Assembly: GCA_022448645.1 (NCBI GenBank)
Contig: JAKVBZ010000024.1
Location: 1 to 59,861, forward strand
Length of the DNA: 59,861 nt
Reading direction: 5' to 3'
Origin: Pirellulaceae bacterium
Lineage (GTDB): Bacteria > Planctomycetota > Planctomycetia > Pirellulales > Pirellulaceae
The first letter of the stretch is position 1. Each line of letters starts with the position of its first letter. Both the position numbers and the translations under genes were made by a program. A model generated the notes under the pieces. That model was not told the origin of the DNA, made no database searches, and saw nothing but the letters and a program-made list of their open reading frames with translations. Shown piece after piece: positions 28,532 through 38,261 of this stretch.

Positions 28532-28704
28532 GATGTGGGGAGATTCCGCGGCGAGAATGAAGGTGGATTCCACTAGGGTAACGTGGCAGCCTGTCCGCCA
28601 TTGCCTCTGGTTTTGCCAGACGAAATCAATGTCTCCACATCGCCCGCAACGAGGGCTCAATGCCCATTCAATTTCGAGAATTCAACCGTCCTCGCGGGCT
28701 TTTT
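28532..28704 (+). ncRNA. Candidate structured RNA ending in an intrinsic terminator
   Basis: Positions 28532-28545 (GATGTGGGGAGATT) pair with 28628-28641 (AATGTCTCCACATC): 12 Watson-Crick pairs, one G-U and one mismatch. Inside the stem are GGCG/CGCC (28550-28553 with 28596-28599), GTGG/CCAC and the hairpin TCTGG-TTTTG-CCAGA (28606-28620), giving a multibranch junction. Directly after follows a second long hairpin, GCCCG/CGAGG (28642-28654 arm) with CCTCGCGGGC (28690-28699), and TTTTT. This looks like a free small RNA or a riboswitch-like leader. It does not match tmRNA, RNase P or SRP RNA signatures that I know. No plus-strand gene follows within reach. Confidence 0.4.
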
Positions 28705-29111
28705 GCCTTATCTAATGAGAGGTCTTTTAGGCCGGATCAAGATCCATGGTTATTGTCAGAACGGCAAAACTGCCTCGACTTAGATTTCACCAAGCGTGCA
28801 AACGTAGAATCGCCAAGGAGCTCGAAGCTCCGGCGCGTCACGCATTTGTTCGCTCCGGTCTTCACAGGCGGAGCAACTTATTTCGTTGAAGTACCCCCTC
28901 TGGGAAGATCGGGCGTGGTAGGGACTGAGGAGAGCACCACGGTTTTCCCTCGCGTTTGAAGGACACTCTATCGACCTGTTTCTCCACGCTCGTTCCTGAT
29001 GACCTTTCCGGTGGGAGCAGGAAGAAGACAAAGTGATCGGAGGCCAAAGAGACACGCCAACTAGAAAAAACCTTTGTTGGCGCCCCATAAAAAACGTTCA
29101 GAAAATGCCCT

Positions 29112-30767
29112 TCAATATCGGCGTGCGGTCGCCTGTTGTCGCCGAGCGGCTTGGATTCCAGCTGCCAAGACGGAGTCGCTTTGATTCGTTGCAACGGTGG
29201 ACCCTAAATGACTGGCTGATTGGGTGGCATCATGCACGACCACGTCTGGGTCCACTCCCAACTTACTAATGGCACGGCCACTTGGCGAATAGAAGAGCGC
29301 TGTCGTCATGCGGATACCGGAGCTGGAATAGTTGAGTGGAAAGATTCCCTGGACGGAACCCTTGCCGTAGCTGCGTTGACCAACAATGATGCCTCGACGG
29401 TGGTCGCGGATAGCGGCAGCAAAGATTTCACTGGCGCTGGCCGAGTCACCATCTACGAGTACGATGAGAGGTACGGGCCATGTTCCGGAATCGTGTGCTT
29501 TGTAATCAAAGTCTTCCCGAGGACTACGACCGCGTGTCGCCACGATGGTACCTCGATTGACGAACTTGTCGGCTACCTCCACGGAGGCGGAAAGCAAGCC
29601 ACCCGGATTCTGTCTCACATCAATGATGAGGCTTCGCATGCCTAAACGGTGAAGTTCCCACAAAGCGGCGTCCACATCACGGCTGGTTGTCTTTTGGAAG
29701 CTCGTCAAATGCAAATAGGCAATTCCGGACTCTGTATCGACTATTTTGATATCTTCCACACTCGGTACGTCCACTTGTTGTCGACGGACTTGTAGTCGGC
29801 GTATTTGATTCTCGGACGTCAAAACGGCTAGGCTGACAAGCGAACCCTCTTCACCTTTTAGCATGTCGGCGGCCTGGTCTGTAGTGATGTCTTGAGTCGA
29901 TCGACTGTCCACTTCCGTGATTCGATCGCCGATTTGAATACCATTGTGGAACGCTGGACTGTTCGACAACACATTCACGATCAGTAGATTGCCTTCGCTT
30001 GCTTTGAGTTCGATACCTAGGCCGACAAAATTACCCTCGATCTGCGAATAAACATCGTCCAGTTGCGTTGGTGTGAGAAACGCTGAATAATCGTCCAGCG
30101 CGCCGGCAGCTCCACATACGTATTCCATGATAATGGTACTCGGTGGCACACTGAGACGTTGTGCTGCCAGACGGCCTGCGGAGCTGACGAACAGCCTGGC
30201 TTCTTGTCGATTGCGAATCTGCCGAGATTCCGTAAAGTTCGCCAATTCCTGACGGAACGTGGCGATATAGTCTTGCGATACTCCTGGAAGATGATGGGCC
30301 AGGAATTCGGTGTCAGTCATAGCAACGATAACGTTATTCGTACCGCGACGTACTAATTTCTGCCAGTTTGGCGATTCGAAATAGTGGGTATTTACCTTGA
30401 TCAACAATTCGCTGAACAGATCCAACGCCTCATGTTCGGTTAAATTTCTAAGCGACGCAACGAAGCTCGAGTCCGCATAGCGACGGGATAAGTCAAAGTG
30501 AATGCGGGAAAGTGAGAGTCGCTGTTCAATGTCCGGCTGTTCCGGAAACTCTCGCAGGGCTTCCTCATAATGAGTCAGTGCATCGCCCCACCGACCACTT
30601 CTCTCTAACGTTTTTCCAACGTCGATGATTTCCTGTACGGAAGCATGAGTGACGAGTGCAGCTTTCGGAATCCGGATCTGCGACTGAGCCGAGACGGTAA
30701 AGGGTGCCACCAGAAGGCAAAGAACCGCCATCAACGCACGGCGGAAGGCAATTTTCCGTTTCTGCAT
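29112..30767 (-). CDS. Exported S41 (CtpA-like) C-terminal processing protease
   Basis: The 551-residue protein has a signal peptide (cut near VSAQ), a TPR-like helical stretch (about 40-90), a long helical region, a PDZ domain (FVGLGIELKASEGNLLIVNVL...GIQIGDRITEVD, about 245-300) and an S41 protease domain. The catalytic serine lies in DGDSASASEIFAAA and the lysine in SYGKGSVQ. It cleaves proteins near the C-terminus in the periplasm or envelope. Tail-specific proteases of this type often act in cell-wall or photosystem maturation; the substrate here is unknown. A consensus sigma-70 promoter lies about 110 nt upstream. Confidence 0.92.
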   Translation of the reverse strand: MQKRKIAFRRALMAVLCLLVAPFTVSAQSQIRIPKAALVTHASVQEIIDVGKTLERSGRWGDALTHYEEALREFPEQPDIEQRLSLSRIHFDLSRRYADSSFVASLRNLTEHEALDLFSELLIKVNTHYFESPNWQKLVRRGTNNVIVAMTDTEFLAHHLPGVSQDYIATFRQELANFTESRQIRNRQEARLFVSSAGRLAAQRLSVPPSTIIMEYVCGAAGALDDYSAFLTPTQLDDVYSQIEGNFVGLGIELKASEGNLLIVNVLSNSPAFHNGIQIGDRITEVDSRSTQDITTDQAADMLKGEEGSLVSLAVLTSENQIRRLQVRRQQVDVPSVEDIKIVDTESGIAYLHLTSFQKTTSRDVDAALWELHRLGMRSLIIDVRQNPGGLLSASVEVADKFVNRGTIVATRGRSPREDFDYKAHDSGTWPVPLIVLVDGDSASASEIFAAAIRDHRRGIIVGQRSYGKGSVQGIFPLNYSSSGIRMTTALFYSPSGRAISKLGVDPDVVVHDATQSASHLGSTVATNQSDSVLAAGIQAARRQQATARRY

Positions 30768-31848
30768 ATGTGAGCTCGCCTCTGTTCATCCACCCTATAC
30801 AGCGGGCAAGTTGCTGCGTTTTGTCGTACTGTGTGCCGAATCTGTGTTTGCCCCGGCAGATATATAGCTTCCGCCAGCCAAATATAGATCCCGTTTTTCA
30901 CCTTGTCAAAAAACAAGGAGAAATTTTCGGCAAGATGATCCGCACGACCGTTATAGGTTGATACCTGTTGTCCGTATGCGGCGTTTGACCGGCATGAAAC
31001 ACGCGAACGCGTTGTGCCGATTGCACTTCCTGATGCAACAGTGCGTCTTGGACTATTAGATCCCTCATTCACCGCCAGATTGTATCCCTGTCAGTTTGTC
31101 AGGGCAAATGCAAGGCCATCCTAGCCGAACCTCATGGGTTCTCCATCCCTTTGATTTTAGGCGGATTTGCAACGGATGTGAGCAAACGGTTAGACCAAGT
31201 GGACATTTTCTGACACCAACTCTTACTCACCTCAGCAAGGGGGCAACCGCTGTGGGCCGGCGGTCGCATCATCCGTCGGACAACCAATCCGTATATGCCG
31301 TTCACTTTAAGTGGTCACTTCCCAATGATTTCCACTGAAAACGTGCTCCTCCTTCAGCATGCCGGACAGCGCGTCCAGCAAGTCCAATATCTGTCCCAGC
31401 GCGCCGAAGAGTCCGTTGCCCATGCTGGAACTCAAAATTGCCAGTCCTACGAACGGTCCATCCAACATCGTACTGGCCGTCGTCGATATGACGTGAATCA
31501 TCCGCGCCAGAGACTCAAATCCCGCTCAGAAGGCTTAGAGGAAGGTTTTAACGGCGTCCATGAAACTGATGCCAGGCTGCGAAAATGATCCAGTACGAAG
31601 TCGTTCAGGAATTGAAGCCAGGTAACGGTTGGGAACTGAGAGACGACACGAATCCTGCCTTGAACCGTGGGACATGCGACTCGCTGTTTGCTGCACAAGA
31701 GACTGCTGAGATGTGATGTCGGGATAGGAAGTCGACCGTCATCAAGGTAGGGCTGAACGCGGCGTCAACGGGCCTCCCATAACCGGACAGGCACCCTGTA
31801 AACGAATGCGCTTACGGGATTTCTTTGGTGGCTTATGGGGCGAATCCC
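30768..31848. other. Long gap with two doubtful small frames
   Basis: Besides the promoter at 30881-30909 I see no certain feature. On the minus strand two frames overlap at ATGA: 31498-31698 (66 codons) and 31307-31501 (64 codons). The second encodes a hydrophobic sequence (TMLDGPFVGLAILSSSMGNG) that could be a membrane peptide. Neither has a ribosome-binding site, so I do not call them. Confidence 0.3.
30881..30909 (-). promoter_or_regulatory. Sigma-70 promoter for the S41 protease gene
   Basis: On the minus strand: TTGACA at 30909-30904, 17-nt spacer, TATATT at 30886-30881. This is a perfect -35 and a 5/6 -10. Start of transcription would be near 30874, giving a leader of about 107 nt. 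Confidence 0.6.
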
Positions 31849-32034
31849 TTAGCGTTCTTCTAGGGCCCAATTTTCGATGAGACCGTCAGCGCCGGGAGTT
31901 AAACTGCGCAGCTTGTTGGCAATATGGGATTTCTCGGAAACCGTTGCCTTTTCGGCCCGCTTTTTCATATGAGCCGTTTTTTTACTACGGTGACGCCGAC
32001 GCTTGATTTCTTTCCGTCTTTCACTACAACCCAC
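31849..32034 (-). CDS. Small basic protein (DUF6800-like)
   Basis: This 61-residue protein begins with ERRKEIKRRRHRSKKTAHMKKR and continues with KATVSEKSHIANKLRSLTPGA, then ends IENWALEER. From memory it resembles DUF6800, a family of small basic planctomycete proteins of unknown function. The start is a GTG at 32034, strongly supported by AAGGAG (complement of 32042-32047) seven bases upstream. The basic first half suggests nucleic-acid or ribosome binding (inference). It stands alone, 255 nt from the tRNA gene. Confidence 0.7.
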   Translation of the reverse strand: MGCSERRKEIKRRRHRSKKTAHMKKRAEKATVSEKSHIANKLRSLTPGADGLIENWALEER

Positions 32035-32288
32035 TCTACAACTCCTTGTTTGCCTGGACAGCAGGTGACAAAGTGGCTCTGCGATTCAGTCAGAGACTCA
32101 GGCAAGAGTCTCTTTATCAACCAACGACTTCCCCGTGAACGGGAGAACCTATTGTAGGGTTTGACGCCTGTCTCGTCAACGCGGGGCAACCGTTGTCGTC
32201 CATCCGGTTTGACAGGCTACTGGCTGGAACGCTAGAGTTGGTCCATACTTCGGGGGCCTACAGAGGCATCCTCGCTCAAACATTCTAG

Positions 32289-32375
32289 GGATGGGTGGCC
32301 GAGTGGACTAAGGCGGCAGTCTTGAAAACTGCTGTACGGGAAACCGTACCGGGGGTTCGAATCCCTCCCCATCCG
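32289..32375 (+). tRNA. tRNA-Ser(UGA)
   Basis: An 87-nt cloverleaf: acceptor stem GGATGGG/CCCATCC, D arm with GGCCGAGTGG, anticodon stem GCAGT/ACTGC with loop CTTGAAA (anticodon TGA), a long variable arm (TACGGG/CCGTA) as in class II serine tRNAs, and T-loop GGTTCGAATCC. The CCA end is not encoded. Confidence 0.96.
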
Positions 32376-32585
32376 TTTGACATCAATTGCCAATGCCTCC
32401 GCTGTTTTGTAGGCAGGCTGACCAAGCGAAACCAGTATTCGGCTTGGTCTTTGATTTTTACGGGGCTATGAAATTATCATTGTCCTGACAATTCAAAGAA
32501 TAGATGGAAACGTCTAGTGAGTCCGCAGACTCGGGCGTTGGGTAGCGAGTAGTTCGTGGTCTCTGACGCCTGGAAGGTGAACGAG

Positions 32586-33674
32586 TCATACAAGCGTTAG
32601 CAGCTGTTGTGCTGCGTTGCGCCAAGTCAGGTGTGTCACCGTTGATTGGCCTTGCTGGCCAATCTCTGCTGATTCAGCGCGATGTTCATAATGCCAACGC
32701 ATTCTTGCTGCCAAGGCTGGCACCTGAGGCACGGCGACACGGGCATCTGGTACAGGTTCATATAGGGCCGTGCCAGCGGGCCGTAAGTCAAAAGGCACTG
32801 CGTCGTCGCTGTTCGGCATGAAATCCATGTGACCGCTCCAAGCGGTGGTCAATACCGGAACGCCATGGGCCAACGATTCTAGAATTGCCAGACCAAATGC
32901 TTCGCCCCAGCTCGTCGCGACGAGCAGGTCGGCGGTAGCATATAGGCCCATTTGTTCTCGGTCTCCCAGGGTAGCCACGTCGAGATGTACTGCGGGTGCC
33001 GATCGATCGTTCAATCCACACGTCTCGAACAATTCCTGCCACGAAGGGATTTCAAAATCGAATCGCTTGCGTGCCTTTCCCGGGTCGTAGTTCGTCTTGA
33101 TGTGTAGCAATACGTTGTCTTGACAGGTAAACACCTGCCGGAAGGCCTGGCAGATTTCTCGTACTCCCTTGCGCCAATGGGGTGCAGCCACCACCAGATA
33201 TCTCATGGTTTGATGGTCATGGGGTGTACGTGTTTGGATCAGATTTGGGTCGAAGCCATGGGGAAGCACGGCGATGTGTGACTCGTCGAGGCCGCTTTCG
33301 ATAAGGGCATGGCGAGTGAATTCCGAAGGTACGATCACAAGATTTGTTTTCGTGCTCAGAGGTTCCAGCCACGCACGAGGAACTCGATCAGCCTCCCAGG
33401 AGAATAGGTTTAGACGTTTTTTCCCTAGCAAACGATCTAGATGAGGTGGGTGGAGGAAGCCGAGGCCGACATCTGGTTCTTCAGATTGATGTGCTGCACG
33501 CGGTGAGATTGCTTGCACACCTTCGGGAAGTTCAAATTGCGAATCAAAGCGAAAGCCACGTGCCGAGATGACCTGTGGTTGAACTCCTAATTCTAGGAGC
33601 CCACTTAATAGTCCACGCCCTACCCTCGCCCAACTCGCAGCAGACTGCAGTAGTCCCTGATAGAGGATTTGCAC
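32586..33674 (-). CDS. Glycosyltransferase family 4-like protein
   Basis: The 362-residue protein has a GT-B fold pattern. The C-terminal donor domain shows MRYLVVAAPHWRKGVREICQAF, TLGDREQMGLYATADLLVATSWGEAFGLAILESLAHGVPVLTTAWSG, including the E-x7-E-like motif (GEAFGLAILE) of GT4 enzymes. The N-terminal domain shows VPSEFTRHALIESGL and VLPHGFDP. It transfers a sugar in polysaccharide or glycoconjugate synthesis; donor and acceptor unknown. It is encoded 8 nt downstream of the Gfo/Idh/MocA gene (start after its stop), suggesting co-transcription. Confidence 0.85.
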   Translation of the reverse strand: MQILYQGLLQSAASWARVGRGLLSGLLELGVQPQVISARGFRFDSQFELPEGVQAISPRAAHQSEEPDVGLGFLHPPHLDRLLGKKRLNLFSWEADRVPRAWLEPLSTKTNLVIVPSEFTRHALIESGLDESHIAVLPHGFDPNLIQTRTPHDHQTMRYLVVAAPHWRKGVREICQAFRQVFTCQDNVLLHIKTNYDPGKARKRFDFEIPSWQELFETCGLNDRSAPAVHLDVATLGDREQMGLYATADLLVATSWGEAFGLAILESLAHGVPVLTTAWSGHMDFMPNSDDAVPFDLRPAGTALYEPVPDARVAVPQVPALAARMRWHYEHRAESAEIGQQGQSTVTHLTWRNAAQQLLTLV

Positions 33675-33681
33675 GCTTGCC

Positions 33682-34839
33682 CTATGCGACTTCTACCCAT
33701 TGACCAGATTCGGCGCTTGCGAGGACCGCGTCACAAACCTTCTGGGTGCGCAAGCCCGAACGAAAATTGGGTTGAACAGGAGTGCCAGTTTCGAGGCCTT
33801 TTAGGAAATCGGCCAAAGCGTTGATGAAGGTGTGCTCATAACCGATTGTAGTGCCCGGTACCCACCAGTGATTCATGTAGGGGTGTTCGAAATTCGTCAC
33901 ATGAATCTCTTGCCATCCGGTCAAGTGATCTTCGACTTTCTTTCCTGACTCTGGATCCGCGTATTTAAAATATTGCAACAGGTGAGGGTCTTCCAAGTTG
34001 AAGTAAACACTGCCAGCTTCGCCATTTAATTCGAAAGTATTAAAATTCTTTCGTCCTCGAGCATACCGAGTACTTTCGAAGGTACCCATTGAGCCATTCG
34101 CAAACACGGCCAGGAACATACATGCGTCATCGATACCAACCGGCTGAACCTTTCCAGTTTCCTGGTGGACTCGTTCCTTGACGAATGTTTCCGTTTTGGC
34201 CACGACACTTTGAACGGGACCGTTCAACCATTCGGCCGTATCGATGGAGTGAGCCAACAGATCGCCAGTCACTCCAGACCCGGCCACGTCGACATCCAGT
34301 CGCCAGAGAGTGCCGCCGCCTTGAGGCACATCTTCGGAAATGGTCCAGTCTTGCAGGTAGGTGCCGCGATAGTGGAACGGTCGGCCAATGCGGCCTTCAT
34401 CCACAATTTGTTTTGCCAAGGCAATGGCGGGCACGCGACGATAGTTGAACCAAACCATTGTTGGGACATTTGCCGCCTCGACTGCCGCACACATTGTCTC
34501 ACCTTCGGCGACTGTGCGAGCCAGAGGTTTTTCGCACAGGATCATCTTGCCGGCTTCCGCAGCAGCCACCGCCATCTCTTCGTGCAGGTGGTTGGGAGCA
34601 CAGATGTCGATTGCGTCGATGTCGTCTCGAGTGATCAGTTTTTTCCAGTCTGTTTCATGTGACGCAAATCCCCAGTTTTCTGCGAATGCTTGGATCGTTT
34701 CTTCGTTGCGAGCACAACAGGCTTGTAATACCGGTTCGTATTCTAAGTCAAAAAACTGGCTGACTTTCCGATAGGCATTCGCGTGCGCACGTCCCATAAA
34801 GCCATAGCCGATGAGACCGATTCGGAGTGGTTTGGACAT
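33682..34839 (-). CDS. Gfo/Idh/MocA family oxidoreductase
   Basis: This 385-residue dehydrogenase has a Rossmann NAD(P) motif at the start ([18 protein letters not shown]), [35 protein letters not shown] (the conserved EKP lysine) and a typical C-terminal alpha/beta domain with [17 protein letters not shown] (the conserved Asp-His region). It oxidises or reduces a sugar or inositol-like substrate. The ATG at 34839 is chosen, behind AAGGGGA. Downstream of the sugar-isomerase gene on the same strand, so the pair may act on one substrate. Confidence 0.9.
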   Translation of the reverse strand: MSKPLRIGLIGYGFMGRAHANAYRKVSQFFDLEYEPVLQACCARNEETIQAFAENWGFASHETDWKKLITRDDIDAIDICAPNHLHEEMAVAAAEAGKMILCEKPLARTVAEGETMCAAVEAANVPTMVWFNYRRVPAIALAKQIVDEGRIGRPFHYRGTYLQDWTISEDVPQGGGTLWRLDVDVAGSGVTGDLLAHSIDTAEWLNGPVQSVVAKTETFVKERVHQETGKVQPVGIDDACMFLAVFANGSMGTFESTRYARGRKNFNTFELNGEAGSVYFNLEDPHLLQYFKYADPESGKKVEDHLTGWQEIHVTNFEHPYMNHWWVPGTTIGYEHTFINALADFLKGLETGTPVQPNFRSGLRTQKVCDAVLASAESGQWVEVA

Positions 34840-34993
34840 ATTTTGGTTCCCCTTGCCACCACGAAGGTGGGATGGCCATTCAGTGAGGTTCAAAAGAACA
34901 GCGTCGAACTACCGACGCTTAATTTATCCTGCACAATTCCAGGAGAGTCTTACATGGGACCGTCCATCTGAAACCGGGCAGCAGTATCGTGAT

Positions 34994-36043
34994 TCAGTCT
35001 TCCTTCCAGCCGTGGGCTTCACGTACGGAAATCATGGCGGCCAGAATGTCATTCCAAGTTTGCGGCTGGTGCATGACTTCGTTGGGAAACATACAACCAT
35101 CCCAGCAGATGTGGCGAGTCTTCTTGGTTAGTTCGCCGTGGTCATCGCGGAGCCAATATCCGGCATCTCGTTCGATCGTTAGTTTTCCGTTGGGATCATG
35201 CGGTAGGCAGTGACGCCCAGTCTTGTCGTGCGATCCCGATCCTTTTACCGTGGCATCGTTTTGTGCCACATGGAAATCGATGGTCCAAGGGCGCAACTGT
35301 CGGGTCATTTCCTGGAAACCTGCTTGCAAAGCTTCTTCGTCATCCCATGAGAAATCTTTGGGCAAGATGCGATCCTCAAGGGCGTTGTATCCAAGCAGAT
35401 AGAGCAGCGTATGTGCCATGTCAGCCTGAAACCCTAGTGTTTGCGGTCGGTCTGTCGTCTCGAGAAGTTTGACCATCCAGCGGCAGCTGTGCATGCCTCC
35501 CCAACAGATTTCTCCCTCTGCGGCTAGTTTTTCACCGTGATCCTCTGCAATTTTGCAGGCTTCACGAAATGTCTCGGCAATTTTTCGTGTGTTGCCTTCG
35601 GGATCATCAGACCAAGTTCCTGGATCCACCGCTGAGTCAATCCGTACTACACCGTATGGACGTACTCCCATTTCACGAAACTTTTGTGCAATATGACAAC
35701 CTTTGCGGACTTGAGTAAGAAACTTGTCTCGTTCCGAGGAATCTCCCATGGCGGAACCACCATCCGTCGGAGGCCAGACCGGTGCGACCACGGTGCCAAT
35801 GACAAGGCCTCGTGTCTGGACTCGGTCGGCAATGTCCTTCAACTGATCGTCATCAGCATCAATTTCGACATGAGGCGCAAATAGAAACAGATCGACTCCG
35901 TCGAAACGAACCCCGTCCACTTCCGCAGCAGCGGTCAAATCGAGCATCGTGTCCAGCTCAATCGGCGGCTCGGAATCTGGCCCTTTTCCCACGACACCAG
36001 GCCAGGCTGCGTTATGCACTTTGGGAAAGTTGTTCGTTGACAT
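34994..36043 (-). CDS. Sugar phosphate isomerase/epimerase (xylose isomerase-like TIM barrel)
   Basis: The 349-residue protein fits the AP endonuclease 2/xylose isomerase-like TIM-barrel family: early [15 protein letters not shown], then [15 protein letters not shown] (metal-binding Glu), [16 protein letters not shown] (Asp and His) and [11 protein letters not shown] near the end. Such proteins isomerise or epimerise keto-sugars or inosose. I prefer the ATG at 36043 ([16 protein letters not shown]) over one at 36058. It is divergent from the DUF4432 gene, with a perfect dyad between them, and upstream of the dehydrogenase. Confidence 0.85.
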   Translation of the reverse strand: MSTNNFPKVHNAAWPGVVGKGPDSEPPIELDTMLDLTAAAEVDGVRFDGVDLFLFAPHVEIDADDDQLKDIADRVQTRGLVIGTVVAPVWPPTDGGSAMGDSSERDKFLTQVRKGCHIAQKFREMGVRPYGVVRIDSAVDPGTWSDDPEGNTRKIAETFREACKIAEDHGEKLAAEGEICWGGMHSCRWMVKLLETTDRPQTLGFQADMAHTLLYLLGYNALEDRILPKDFSWDDEEALQAGFQEMTRQLRPWTIDFHVAQNDATVKGSGSHDKTGRHCLPHDPNGKLTIERDAGYWLRDDHGELTKKTRHICWDGCMFPNEVMHQPQTWNDILAAMISVREAHGWKED

Positions 36044-36094
36044 AGGCAAGTCTCTCATACTGGTAGGACGGGAAACACGCAAACGGTTTAATCG

Positions 36095-36110
36095 TACAAC
36101 AAATGTTGTA
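36095..36110. promoter_or_regulatory. Perfect dyad in the divergent sugar-gene intergenic region
   Basis: TACAACA (36095-36101), AA, TGTTGTA (36104-36110). It lies 52 nt upstream of the isomerase start and 202 nt upstream of the DUF4432 start. A 7-2-7 dyad here looks like an operator for a dimeric repressor such as a GntR or LacI type (inference). Confidence 0.45.
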
Positions 36111-36311
36111 ATCGGTGAGGGATGTGGCGACAAGCCGTCGGCAGTGTTGAGCGGGCTCCAGCGACCTCATTTCGCTGTACGAACAGGAAGATGCTTCTCG
36201 GCATAGGGTGACACACTAGCGGCAACCTAGTGGAAAAAAACCGAAAGTAGGCATACACTGCGGTGCTGCGGCGAATCATTATATGGGATATAGGTAAGGG
36301 AGATTCGACTT

Positions 36312-37490
36312 ATGGCCAAACAGACCTGGGTGCTCACAGACCTCGATCAAGGCATATTCCTTGACGAATTGACTTTGGAGGGAGATCAGCTAGGACGCGC
36401 GGCCCGTGATTGTCGCGTGAACAAAAAACGCTTGCAGGGAGGGACGAGCGACGGTGTCGATGTGGTGACAGTGGACAATGGTGCTTGTTCCATCGTGGTT
36501 GTGCCGACACGTGGTATGGGGATCCAACGGGCCCAGGTTTCTGATTTGACTTTAGGATGGCAATCACCAGTAAAAGGACCGGTTCATCCGCAGTACGTTC
36601 CATTGATGGAACCGGGTGGTCTTGGGTGGCTATTCGGCTTCGACGAATTGCTGGTGCGCTGTGGCTTGGAGAACAACGGAGCTCCCGAGTTCAGCGATCA
36701 AGGCGCACTCACCTATCCGCTACACGGCCGGATCGCAAACCGGGCGGCACACTACGTTTCGGTGTCGGTAGATTCTGACACTGGCGAAATAGAAGTGCAT
36801 GGGATTGTCGACGAAGTTCGGTTTCATTTTTTGAAGCTAAGGCTGCATGCGACACTGAAAACACGACCGGGTGAGCGAGGTTTTCGTATTAGTGATCGCA
36901 TCGAAAACTTGTCGGACAGTCCCGCAGAGGCTCAAATCCTATATCACGTTAACTACGGTGTCCCCTTGTTAGATGCCGGAGCTAAACTGGTGGCACCCAT
37001 ACAGCAAGTTGTGCCCCGAGACGCGGTGGCTGCAAAAACGATGGATCGCTGGAGCGATTACCAGGGCGAACAACCTGGCTTTGACGAAGTCGTATACTTT
37101 TTCGAGTTGGCAGCGGACCAAACAGGTGACACGCAAATCGTGCTCAAAAATGCTCATGGCCTGCGAGGTGTACGCATGGCATTCAACACAAAACAATTGC
37201 CATGTTTCACAGTATGGAAAAACACTACCGGCAAGTCGGACGGGTACGTTACAGGTTTGGAGCCCGGTAGTAATTTTCCCAATCCACGGTCCTTTGAAGG
37301 TAAACATGGGCGTGTGATCGATTTGGCACCGCATGGAAGTCAGTCTTTTGACCTCACCATCGAAGGACTTGTGACCGCAGAACAGGTCCAAGAGGCTGAG
37401 CGACAAGTCGGACATTTGCAGAAGGTGGTCGAGCCTCAGATTGCTAAAGAGCCACGTGAAGACTGGTGTGGCGAACCGCCGCCACTGTAA
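36312..37490 (+). CDS. DUF4432 / aldose 1-epimerase-like protein
   Basis: The 392-residue protein is a beta-rich galactose-mutarotase-like sequence: VVPTRGMGIQRAQ, FDELLVRCGLENNGAP, YPLHGRIANRAAHYVSV (with the conserved His), ILYHVNYGVPLLDAGAKL and TGLEPGSNFPNPR. This is the DUF4432 group of aldose-1-epimerase-fold proteins. It may interconvert anomers of a sugar handled by the divergent isomerase/dehydrogenase pair (inference from place). The start is supported by AGGGAG upstream of the ATG at 36312. Confidence 0.87.
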   Translation: MAKQTWVLTDLDQGIFLDELTLEGDQLGRAARDCRVNKKRLQGGTSDGVDVVTVDNGACSIVVVPTRGMGIQRAQVSDLTLGWQSPVKGPVHPQYVPLMEPGGLGWLFGFDELLVRCGLENNGAPEFSDQGALTYPLHGRIANRAAHYVSVSVDSDTGEIEVHGIVDEVRFHFLKLRLHATLKTRPGERGFRISDRIENLSDSPAEAQILYHVNYGVPLLDAGAKLVAPIQQVVPRDAVAAKTMDRWSDYQGEQPGFDEVVYFFELAADQTGDTQIVLKNAHGLRGVRMAFNTKQLPCFTVWKNTTGKSDGYVTGLEPGSNFPNPRSFEGKHGRVIDLAPHGSQSFDLTIEGLVTAEQVQEAERQVGHLQKVVEPQIAKEPREDWCGEPPPL

Positions 37491-37632
37491 TGATTCGGGT
37501 TGCAGGTTCCTGTAGCGGAAGCGCGTAAGACGTCCGGCGTGAGATGATAAGGTGCCATCAAAGAGGGGGCGACTTGTGCCTGTCCGTCAGCAAAACACCA
37601 CGGATCTGCATTCGGCCCCCAACCGTGGGTCC

Positions 37633-38229
37633 CTAACGTCGTAATTTTGTCGAAGTCCCGGCCAGCTCGTAGATGGACCACGTGAATCCGTCGCTGCCGT
37701 GAAAAGGTCGGATGTTCAAGATGCCTTCCACTTCCACCACATCTGATGTATACGATGCGGTGATCCCATCCTCGAGATTTATCTGCACCAAGTGGTCGGC
37801 TTGACCTCCCGGACCAAACTTACACTCTTTGTTTCGCAGTAAAATGAATTCACGGATGCCGCGAATTTGAGACACGCCACCATGCATGTATCCGCTGATC
37901 CGTACAGGGCGACCATCCAGATTTTTTGCCCGATCGGTCAACATAAAGGGACGGAATCGCACGTCCGGCTGCATTCCCAAAACGATGTCATCAAATGAAA
38001 TCTCTTCGACTTTGTTAGTCCGTTTAGAAGTTTGAAGGTTCGCGGTCTCGGTCGCCGATGTATCCGGTGACGATTCGGAAGATGCTGAGGCGACCGTGTT
38101 GGAGGATCCGGAAGTGTCGTCGTTCGATGAAGGTTGGCAGCCCGTTAACAGACAAACAACAACTGGGATGATTGCTGAAGCCAATCCAATGTGTGTAGCG
38201 CCGTAGAGATGAAACTTGGACCGAGCCAT
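37633..38229 (-). CDS. DUF3299-like lipoprotein
   Basis: The 198-residue protein has a lipoprotein signal peptide with lipobox LLTGC (about residue 31), a Ser/Thr-rich linker and a C-terminal domain: VRISGYMHGGV, REFILLRNKECKFGPGGQADHLVQINL. This domain resembles that of the upstream gene (RQFILVPDMGTCCFGGNPALTDMIEVTL), so the two are probably paralogues of DUF3299. The start at 38229 is supported by AAAGGAAG. It is the last gene of the five-gene ABC transporter operon. Role unknown. Confidence 0.75.
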   Translation of the reverse strand: MARSKFHLYGATHIGLASAIIPVVVCLLTGCQPSSNDDTSGSSNTVASASSESSPDTSATETANLQTSKRTNKVEEISFDDIVLGMQPDVRFRPFMLTDRAKNLDGRPVRISGYMHGGVSQIRGIREFILLRNKECKFGPGGQADHLVQINLEDGITASYTSDVVEVEGILNIRPFHGSDGFTWSIYELAGTSTKLRR

Positions 38230-38261
38230 GTGTCTTCCTTTGTAAAGTAGTTCCACGCCGG

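Larger units (their letters stand above)
27944..29111. other. Long non-coding region upstream of glnA with promoter and RNA candidates
   Basis: These 1.17 kb hold a sigma-54-type promoter match (28333-28347), a perfect 16-bp palindrome (28383-28398), a candidate structured RNA with terminator (28532-28704) and a perfect GGAGCT-CGA-AGCTCC hairpin (28817-28831). A minus-strand frame at 27992-28255 might encode a small protein just before glnA; its second half (from MLSRRCIDPAQWVGP) looks protein-like but I do not recognise it. Confidence 0.4.

Noticed and set aside
28286..28660. Minus-strand frame of 124 codons upstream of glnA
   Set aside because: No ribosome-binding site, mixed composition and overlap with the structured RNA and promoter elements.
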